This document shows, in pieces, positions 6,426-11,713 of a stretch of 11,713 nucleotides of DNA. The notes beneath the pieces are model-generated. The model did not search any database. It had not been told where the DNA came from and saw nothing but the letters and a program-made list of their open reading frames with translations. The position numbers were made by a program, and so were the translations under genes. Location: the NCBI GenBank assembly GCA_046497075.1, contig JAWOGF010000073.1, positions 1 through 11,713 on the forward strand, in the 5' to 3' direction. Origin of the DNA: Saliniplasma sp046497075. Its GTDB lineage: Archaea > Thermoplasmatota > Thermoplasmata > Halarchaeoplasmatales > Halarchaeoplasmataceae. Position 1 is the first letter of the stretch, and each line of letters opens with the position of its first letter.

Positions 6426-6833
6426 ATGCCGGATAACACGACAAGGTTTGGAGTTTCAGTTCCCAAAGAACTGTTAAGAAAATTCGATGAAAAGATCGAG
6501 GAAAAGATGTACTCGAACAGGTCAGAAGCTATAAGAGACCTCATCAGAGATTTTCTCGTTGAAGAAAAATGGAAGGAATCTGACGAAGAAGTCTACGGTT
6601 CGTTAACTTTGGTCTTCGACCACGAAAAGAGGGGGATATCGGATAAGCTTACTGAACTACAGCATCAGGATCATACACATATAGTTTCTACCATGCATAT
6701 ACACCTCGACAAACACAACTGTATGGAAACCATGGCTATCAAAGGCAAACCCCACCACATAAAAAGGATCGCAGATAAATTGATCAGCACGAAGGGTGTT
6801 AAACACGGTAAACTCATGATGACTTCGGTTTGA
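6426..6833 (+). CDS. nikR: Nickel-responsive transcriptional regulator NikR
   Basis: Ribbon-helix-helix repressor that binds DNA when loaded with nickel and usually shuts off nickel uptake. The 135-residue protein has the N-terminal ribbon-helix-helix (about 6-46: RFGVSVPKELLRKFDE, then SNRSEAIRDLIRDFL) and a C-terminal ACT-like tetramerisation domain. The four high-affinity square-planar nickel ligands are all present with family spacing: His80, His91, His93 and Cys99, equal to His76, His87, His89 and Cys95 of the E. coli protein. The open frame continues upstream to 6207, inside the divergent fmdE-like gene, but the family N-terminus begins at the ATG at 6426, which is also at leaderless distance from a TATA-like box. 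An in-frame ATG at 6372 is possible but unlikely. The neighbouring transporter is its probable target. Confidence 0.95.
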   Translation: MPDNTTRFGVSVPKELLRKFDEKIEEKMYSNRSEAIRDLIRDFLVEEKWKESDEEVYGSLTLVFDHEKRGISDKLTELQHQDHTHIVSTMHIHLDKHNCMETMAIKGKPHHIKRIADKLISTKGVKHGKLMMTSV

Positions 6834-6849
6834 AAGCGTAAGATTTATC

Positions 6850-6858
6850 CTTTATAAT
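6850..6858 (+). promoter_or_regulatory. TATA-like box for acylphosphatase gene
   Basis: CTTTATAAT at 6850-6858 ends 22 bases before the ATG at 6881, so transcription would begin at or next to the A of that ATG. This leaderless geometry is the reason for preferring 6881 over the upstream in-frame ATG at 6863. Confidence 0.5.
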
Positions 6859-6880
6859 CTAGATGATATTATGTGACACT

Positions 6881-7153
6881 ATGATCAGGAAGCATGTATT
6901 TTTCAGCGGAAAGGTTCAGGGTGTATTCTTTAGAGCGAACACCAAAGATAAAGCGCAGGAATTCGGTGTCAATGGATGGGTCAAGAATCTACCTGATGGG
7001 CGGGTCGAAGCAGTGTTCGAGGGAGATGAAAAAAAAGTAGATGAACTGATAATGTGGTGTAAAAATAATCAACCCTACGCAAGAGTAGATGATGTAGAAA
7101 TCGAAGAAGAAGATCCCTCTGGGGAATTTAGCCACTTCTTCGTCAAACGATGA
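6881..7153 (+). CDS. acyP: Acylphosphatase
   Basis: Small cytosolic enzyme that hydrolyses carboxyl-phosphate bonds such as acetyl phosphate or carbamoyl phosphate. From ATG 6881 it is 90 residues, matching the family. The signature GKVQGVFFRANT (10-21) carries the phosphate-binding loop and catalytic Arg18; GWVKNLPDGRVEAVFEG (32-48) carries catalytic Asn36. The C-terminus ends in a usual F-V-K-R strand. An in-frame ATG at 6863 would add six residues (M-I-L-C-D-T) and would lie upstream of the transcript start predicted from the TATA-like box. It lies 47 bases after nikR but appears to have its own promoter. It converges with the STAND ATPase gene, the stops being about 11 bases apart. Confidence 0.95.
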   Translation: MIRKHVFFSGKVQGVFFRANTKDKAQEFGVNGWVKNLPDGRVEAVFEGDEKKVDELIMWCKNNQPYARVDDVEIEEEDPSGEFSHFFVKR

Positions 7154-7164
7154 TATCGATATGA

Positions 7165-9612
7165 TCAAACATTCAAATCTTTCATACGGGAGTCTATCTT
7201 TTCTATGTACTGCATAGCTTCATCGGGGAACTTTTCTTTAGCCTCTTCATATAATTCCATAGCTTCATCGTATCGCCCCATATCCTCATGTATCCTACCC
7301 AGCTCGAAATAGTTCTCAGCGAAGTTGAAGGGTATATCATATCCGTCTAACAATTTTTTGGACTTGTTTATCCATTTGATGGCTTCATCATAATTCTCCT
7401 CGATCCTAAATATTATCCCTTTGGCCCTAAAAACGGAAGACAGGCCAACGACGTCATCTAGACTCTTCATCAATTTTTCCGACCTATCTGTATACTCTTT
7501 AGCCCTTTCAAGATCACCTTTTTTTGCAAGTGCTTCCGCCTGATTAAAATAACCCCAACCGACATAGCGTTTGTTCCCTATCTTTTTAGCGTTCTCAATG
7601 CTTTTATTGAAATACTCTATAGCTTCATCCCATTCCTCCTTTTTCATGTACTGATCCCCTATGTTATTGTTAGCTCTAGCAAGGTCTCTAAATGCATTTT
7701 GACTTCTTAAAATAGGTAGGCTCCTCACATAATATCGAATCGCTATATCGTTCTCACCCTGGTGTCCATAAGTATTTCCCATCTCTATGTATGTCAGAGC
7801 CAAAATGTTGTCATCCCCGACCTTTTTACCTTTTTCAATAGCGGTTTGATAGTTTTCTACCGCTTCATCGAAATTACCTTCTCTCCATCTTATATAACCC
7901 AGTCCTCTCCTACAATCTGCGATACCTGCTAGATCATCGATATCCTCATAGATCTTCAAAGCCCTCTCATATCTCCTATCTGCCTTCTCAAATTCCTGGT
8001 CTTCTTTATTTATATGAGCTAATCCACGAATAGCGTCAGCTTCTACTTTTTTATCCCCTATCCCTTTAGATATCTCGATAACCGATCTATACGAGTCCTT
8101 ACCCCTTTCATACATATTTATATCAAAACTCAATTCACCGATCCTCTTAAGATGCTCTATTTTCTTTTGTTCAATATCTTCTACATCTTCCGTTTTATCT
8201 AAAGCTCGAACTGCTCTTTCATAATGTTCTAGAGCAGTCTCTATAGCATATCTATTGATGGCTTCACCAGCCGCTTTTATAGAGTACTCATAAGCTTTGT
8301 CATAGACTTTTCCTTCATAAAAATGCCTGCTCAATGAGTAATAATGTTCTTCAAGGTTATCCTCATAGAATGTTTCTATCGCCTCTCCAATTTTATTGTT
8401 TAAAACCCTTTTTCTACTCTTCCCCATATTATTGTATATGGAAGTCCTTATCTGAAGATGGTTGAATCTATACATTTCCTCATCGGTACCCTCTTTCTCC
8501 CTGATCATATCTTTAAACTGCAATCCCTCGATTATATCTAATAATTCTATCACATCCATATCCATCGCATTCTCTAGAAGTTCAAAATCGAACTCAGTAC
8601 CTATAACAGATGCGTACATCAATACGTTTTTTTCCTTTTTACTTAACCTCTCTATCCTTCTGTTGGTGATATCTTTTATAGAAGATGGAATAGATATATC
8701 AGATAATTCCTCCTCTGGGTCCCAATTATACGAATAAGGGTCAATCACCCCTTCGTCCATCATAGAATTCAAAATCTCGATGACATAATATGGATTACCT
8801 TCACTCTCTCTGTAAACCATCAATAAGAAAGATTCGGGTAGGTCCTTCGTTCTAAGAAAATCCTTAATCATATTTGCAACCGGTTGAAAACCCAGTCGCT
8901 CCACATCCAACACATCTACTAACTTTTCTTCTTTCATCCTTTCCAGGATCGTTTCTATAGGGAGCTCTTCTTCGCGGGTTTTTAGCTCCTCTGGTCTAAA
9001 AGCACCTATCAAGAAAACCTTACTATTGTATATCTTCCTAGATAAGAAATGTAAGAGTTGAGAGGAAGAAACGTCTATCCATTGTAGATCATCTATGAAT
9101 ATAAATACCGGACTTTTAAGGGAAAGATCATTGATCAGGTCTAAAAAATCGGTAAACATCGCTTCTCTTTTATCCGACAGTGATATTCCATCGGTATCCT
9201 GTTTTTCTCTAGTTCCTACTCCCACCATACCGAGACTATCTGAACCTATGGATTTACCTGGATTACTAGCAGCGGTATTAGCACCCATCCCTATATAAGA
9301 GGGTTCTTCTCTGATACCTTTTTCCTCATCGATATATTCTCCTAGAGCATCAATCAAAGGTAGAAACGGTTCTGTCCCTTCATGATAAAGACATCTACCT
9401 CTAAAGGTCTGAAATCCTTCTTTTTTACAAATCTCTTCCAACCTTTCCGCTAGTTTTGTCTTACCTACACCGGCTTCGCCTTTTAACAGCACGGTCTTAC
9501 CTTTCCCCTCTTTGACCTGGTCTACAAATTCTTTTAACTCGTCTAATTCTTTATTCCTATTAACGAACTCCAGCTTATCTTTATCCTTAGTTTCACCGCT
9601 GAGTGCTGACAT
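7165..9612 (-). CDS. STAND-like ATPase with TPR array (AAA_16-type)
   Basis: Large cytoplasmic protein of 815 residues, the type annotated in archaea as predicted ATPase with tetratricopeptide repeats. After an EFVNRNKELDELK start (15-27), Walker A is GEAGVGKT (45-52) and Walker B is VFIFIDDLQWID (169-180). GAFRPEEL (203-210) follows at the sensor position, then a helical and winged-helix-like region to about 420. Roughly nine TPR units fill the rest (about 425-810), with repeated Y-x-x-A and G-D/N patterns. No C-terminal LuxR-type or other effector domain is visible, so it may be a signal-gated scaffold or a regulator with an unrecognised output. A Gly/Ser-rich stretch (about 104-146) separates Walker A from Walker B and looks disordered. 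ATG 9612 has no ribosome binding site; TTTAAA near 9639-9644 would suit a leaderless mRNA. It is a single-gene unit. Confidence 0.88.
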   Translation of the reverse strand: MSALSGETKDKDKLEFVNRNKELDELKEFVDQVKEGKGKTVLLKGEAGVGKTKLAERLEEICKKEGFQTFRGRCLYHEGTEPFLPLIDALGEYIDEEKGIREEPSYIGMGANTAASNPGKSIGSDSLGMVGVGTREKQDTDGISLSDKREAMFTDFLDLINDLSLKSPVFIFIDDLQWIDVSSSQLLHFLSRKIYNSKVFLIGAFRPEELKTREEELPIETILERMKEEKLVDVLDVERLGFQPVANMIKDFLRTKDLPESFLLMVYRESEGNPYYVIEILNSMMDEGVIDPYSYNWDPEEELSDISIPSSIKDITNRRIERLSKKEKNVLMYASVIGTEFDFELLENAMDMDVIELLDIIEGLQFKDMIREKEGTDEEMYRFNHLQIRTSIYNNMGKSRKRVLNNKIGEAIETFYEDNLEEHYYSLSRHFYEGKVYDKAYEYSIKAAGEAINRYAIETALEHYERAVRALDKTEDVEDIEQKKIEHLKRIGELSFDINMYERGKDSYRSVIEISKGIGDKKVEADAIRGLAHINKEDQEFEKADRRYERALKIYEDIDDLAGIADCRRGLGYIRWREGNFDEAVENYQTAIEKGKKVGDDNILALTYIEMGNTYGHQGENDIAIRYYVRSLPILRSQNAFRDLARANNNIGDQYMKKEEWDEAIEYFNKSIENAKKIGNKRYVGWGYFNQAEALAKKGDLERAKEYTDRSEKLMKSLDDVVGLSSVFRAKGIIFRIEENYDEAIKWINKSKKLLDGYDIPFNFAENYFELGRIHEDMGRYDEAMELYEEAKEKFPDEAMQYIEKIDSRMKDLNV

Positions 9613-9680
9613 ATTGGGGTTGCTATCTATCGGATGACTTTAAAGTTTTTGTATAAAAACTAAACCAGGTAAATATCGAT

Positions 9681-9705
9681 GAGATACAATATCTAGACAT
9701 ATCTC
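9681..9705. promoter_or_regulatory. Inverted repeat upstream of the STAND ATPase promoter
   Basis: GAGATA (9681-9686) and TATCTC (9700-9705) form a 6-bp inverted repeat with a 13-base AT-rich spacer containing CTAG. It sits about 70-90 bases before the ATPase start and after the tRNA-Asn 3' end. It could be a regulator site for the ATPase gene or part of the tRNA trailer. It is short enough to be chance. Confidence 0.25.
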
Positions 9706-9742
9706 GATGGAAGATGATAGTATTGTTGTTAGTATATAAAAA

Positions 9743-9814
9743 CGCCGTCGACCGGATTCGAACCGGCGACCGCTCGGTTAACAGCCGAGTGCTCTACCAC
9801 TGAGCTACGACGGC
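9743..9814 (-). tRNA. tRNA-Asn (anticodon GTT)
   Basis: A 72-nt cloverleaf on the minus strand. Acceptor GCCGTCG (from 9814) pairs with CGACGGC (to 9744), and the discriminator is G, as usual for Asn. D-arm: AGCTCAGTGGTAGAGC. The anticodon stem CTCGG/CCGAG encloses loop CTGTTAA, so the anticodon is GTT. The T-arm is GCCGG-TTCGAAT-CCGGT. No CCA is encoded (the next bases are TTT) and there is no intron. A T-run follows directly on the minus strand. Confidence 0.97.
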
Positions 9815-9905
9815 ATATAAATGCCCAAGTTCCTAAGATGCTTCTGATAAGTTATCCTATAGGGGTGTAGAAAGAGGTGATATTAAAATTCTTTTCTCAT
9901 AAAGC

Positions 9906-10297
9906 TCAGTTTTTCCCGTATCTAACTGATTTAAAAGCTTTCTTATTTTCCTGAATCTCCATCCATAAAGCTCGAAATACCATCGGACTCAGGTACTTCT
10001 GGAACGGCTCGATGTAGTTCATCACCTTGCAGAGTATATCCGTGACATCTTTCGCCTGATCCTCTTGGTTGATGAAAGCATCAGACCGGTGCCGACGTTC
10101 ATGGTCGCGTCCACGCTTCCGTCTCCATCTAGAGTGTCCCACTTTGCAAGTTCCTCGAAGAAGTTGGTCATCTGGGTTTGGATACCCTCTGCCCACTCCT
10201 GGAGACCTCCAACTATGTTATTCACAACCGAGCTGAACATGCTGGCGGTCTGTTTCTTTACGCAAGTGCCGAATGAGTCTACCAGCTCTTCCCTTTT
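9906..10297 (-). pseudogene. Frameshifted remnant of an unrecognised gene
   Basis: Two overlapping minus-strand frames read as one broken protein. The upstream part (frame of ATG 10240, open back to a TAA at 10298-10300) gives an amphipathic segment with SSVVNNIVGGLQEW and later DGDGSVDATMNVGTG. It runs into the other frame near 10068-10100, which continues FINQEDQAKDVTDIL and ends RYGKN at 9906. A single-base shift would join them into roughly 110-130 residues. There is no ribosome binding site before ATG 10240, and the frame is open upstream of it without a start codon, so the N-terminus is probably lost too. Codons favour G or C at the third position, unlike every neighbour, and local GC is visibly higher. 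I do not recognise the family. A programmed frameshift is possible but less likely. Confidence 0.5.
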
Positions 10298-10345
10298 TTA
10301 CAAAACTCAACGTTCTCTTCTGTCTTTAACCTTCTCGAAATTAAA

Positions 10346-10561
10346 TTATAAAGCTTTTTTCTTAGCTAATTCACCTCTTCTCTTTTTATTTAAAAATACG
10401 TTGTACAAGCCTCCGGCCATTATCACTAAAATCAATGAAGGTAAAATATAGTTCAAATTGATTTCGAATAAATGATAACCTACCACCAACAATAAAACAG
10501 CCACTAAAACCGTTGCGAATATATTTATCTTATTTAATCTATTTATTCTCTCCTTATCCAT
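10346..10561 (-). CDS. Small membrane protein, unknown function
   Basis: A 71-residue protein I do not recognise. It has a basic N-terminal stretch (MDKERINRLNK), two hydrophobic helices (about 13-29 and 36-56), and a basic tail (KKRRGELAKKK), so both ends are probably cytoplasmic. ATG 10561 is preceded by GGGT at a short distance. It follows the 177-residue gene by 25 bases on the same strand and is probably co-transcribed with it. It is AT-rich, in contrast to the remnant on its left. Confidence 0.6.
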   Translation of the reverse strand: MDKERINRLNKINIFATVLVAVLLLVVGYHLFEINLNYILPSLILVIMAGGLYNVFLNKKRRGELAKKKAL

Positions 10562-10586
10562 ATTACCCGCTCAAGTGAATTATGAA

Positions 10587-11120
10587 CTAATCGGATTTGA
10601 ATGGACGCTCCTTTTTAAGCCGTTCCTTGTAGCTTCTTATCTCAGCCTTTATCCCACGTTCTCTAAAAAGTTTCATTATTTTTCGAGAATTTGGTCTCCT
10701 AGATGTTCCAAGCACATGATTATTAGCAGATTTAGTTTTTATTATTACTGAGATGTAATCTTTTAATAACGACTTCGAGCCGATCACTTCTTTAATATCA
10801 CTAAAAGGAATAGTGAGAGACTTATCTGGGATATGTATATATGATTCATATATTTTATATCTCTTTCTGTTTTTATATTTTAAATAAAACAAAAATACTG
10901 GAAAACCGAATAGGAAGTTTGCTAAAATCCAAATTGCGATAGTAAAATAACTAAAATTTCCTATTCCAGATATATGAAAATAAGTAAAACTCAAATTAAG
11001 GAAAATCAGTCCGGAGCCGTATATTAAAGATTGTTTGAGTTTCGACCTTTTTCTCCATTTGAAACTATCATGAGGCTCTTTAAACAATAACATTTCTTCT
11101 TCATTTCTAGAACGTCTCAT
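10587..11120 (-). CDS. Membrane protein with two helices and possible PH-like domain, unknown function
   Basis: A 177-residue protein. A charged N-terminus (1-30) is followed by two membrane helices (about 31-48 and 56-81). The cytoplasmic part has a strand-rich stretch starting YESYIHIPDKSLTIPFSDIKE and ends in a helix (NSRKIMKLFRERGI) and a very basic tail. Two helices followed by a strand-rich domain with a final helix resembles bacterial PH-domain membrane proteins, but this is a shape argument only. The ATG begins one base after the TGA of the upstream gene (TGA-G-ATG), with GGAGGGGTTGAT just before, so translation is likely coupled. Confidence 0.65.
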   Translation of the reverse strand: MRRSRNEEEMLLFKEPHDSFKWRKRSKLKQSLIYGSGLIFLNLSFTYFHISGIGNFSYFTIAIWILANFLFGFPVFLFYLKYKNRKRYKIYESYIHIPDKSLTIPFSDIKEVIGSKSLLKDYISVIIKTKSANNHVLGTSRRPNSRKIMKLFRERGIKAEIRSYKERLKKERPFKSD

Positions 11121-11121
11121 C

Positions 11122-11713
11122 TCAAATCAACCCCTCCTCGGAATAAGTATCATAAGCTACATAAGAGGAATATCCCGCACAAACCCCAGTCCATCCCAAA
11201 AGTATTGCATCCGCATAAGGATTACTTAATAATGTTTCTCTTGGGTTAATAATAGGTTCAAGCACCCCTAAAAATCCAATAACTGATGCACCTAACCCAA
11301 AGGTATCTAGATAAATCGGCATCAAATAAGAATACAATGAAGAAAGAAATCCAATTGATGCCGATATCACTCCTATAACAGCGGATAAAGGACTTCCAGT
11401 TCCTCCTAGATAAGCAGCCAAGTTGATAGAAGGTAAAATATTCATTATAGAAAGAACAACTGCCAAAGCATCTGGATTAGACTCAGAGTTAGAAACACTC
11501 AAATCACCACTCGATACTGAATCATCATCTTCAAACCCAAAGTAATCTATTATCAACTCACCGGCATCTGCATCTTCCGAGCCCGTTATCAAGTCAATGA
11601 ATCCACTATCAACATCATCTGAATTACCGCCGAATACACTAGCCATCGTATCCACTGCCGTATCTATTACCATTTCTACAGCCGATCCTATTGCATCCAT
11701 CACAGGACTCACT
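11122..11713 (-). CDS. Acidic membrane protein, unknown function (cut by window edge)
   Basis: At least 196 residues, open to the right edge of the window, so the true start may lie outside; internal GTG and ATG codons near 11698-11712 are also possible starts. The N-terminal part looks like an amphipathic helix (DAIGSAVEMVIDTAVDTMAS). An acidic, Ser-rich stretch (about 28-80) follows, then about four hydrophobic segments rich in Gly, Ser and Ile, and an acidic end (YDTYSEEGLI). I know no family for it. It is the first visible gene of a three-gene leftward set. Confidence 0.6.
   Translation of the reverse strand, partial: VSPVMDAIGSAVEMVIDTAVDTMASVFGGNSDDVDSGFIDLITGSEDADAGELIIDYFGFEDDDSVSSGDLSVSNSESNPDALAVVLSIMNILPSINLAAYLGGTGSPLSAVIGVISASIGFLSSLYSYLMPIYLDTFGLGASVIGFLGVLEPIINPRETLLSNPYADAILLGWTGVCAGYSSYVAYDTYSEEGLI

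Noticed and set aside
7165..9612. Orc1/Cdc6-type replication initiator
   Set aside because: The C-terminal part is a long TPR array, not an initiator winged helix, and the intergenic regions show no origin-recognition-box-like repeats.
9743..9814. tRNA-Asn as the attachment site of the accessory DNA on its right
   Set aside because: The accessory DNA lies on the 5' side of the tRNA, and I found no repeat of the tRNA 3' end in the window.

Overview
This is a stretch of an archaeal chromosome, probably from a euryarchaeote; I cannot fix the genus. The evidence is an archaeal clamp-loader small subunit, two tRNA genes with no encoded CCA end, TATA-like boxes placed so that several mRNAs would be leaderless or nearly so, oligo-T terminators, and a NikR/FecCD metal-uptake neighbourhood typical of anaerobic archaea. 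Proteins are rich in Asp and Glu. The DNA is fairly AT-rich except for one patch near 9.9-10.3 kb.

Left part (1-2.65 kb). rfcS (+) and a YjbQ-family gene (-) converge on an exact array of eleven telomere-like hexamers. Next comes a tRNA-Glu(CTC) gene (-). A 61-bp perfect direct repeat duplicates the last 16 nt of this tRNA plus 45 nt beyond it. The two copies are separated by 52 bp that hold a strong hairpin, which looks like the scar of an element once integrated at the tRNA. A FabG-like short-chain dehydrogenase (+) follows.

Centre (2.68-7.15 kb). A tight leftward operon encodes an FmdE-domain protein with a C-terminal zinc ribbon, a lipoprotein substrate-binding protein, a FecCD-type permease and its ATPase. 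nikR is divergent and keeps the complete nickel site. The intergenic region has a TATA-like box for each side and repeated GTAACAC/GTGTTAC elements placed around those boxes. The simplest reading is a nickel-responsive uptake module, with a metal- or chelate-binding role for the FmdE-like protein. An acylphosphatase gene with its own leaderless-type promoter follows nikR.

Right part (7.16-11.7 kb). A large STAND-like ATPase with a TPR array (-) is followed by tRNA-Asn(GTT) (-), then a frameshifted, GC-richer gene remnant. The end of the window holds three AT-rich leftward genes for small membrane proteins of unknown function; the last is cut by the window edge. This end looks like accessory DNA.
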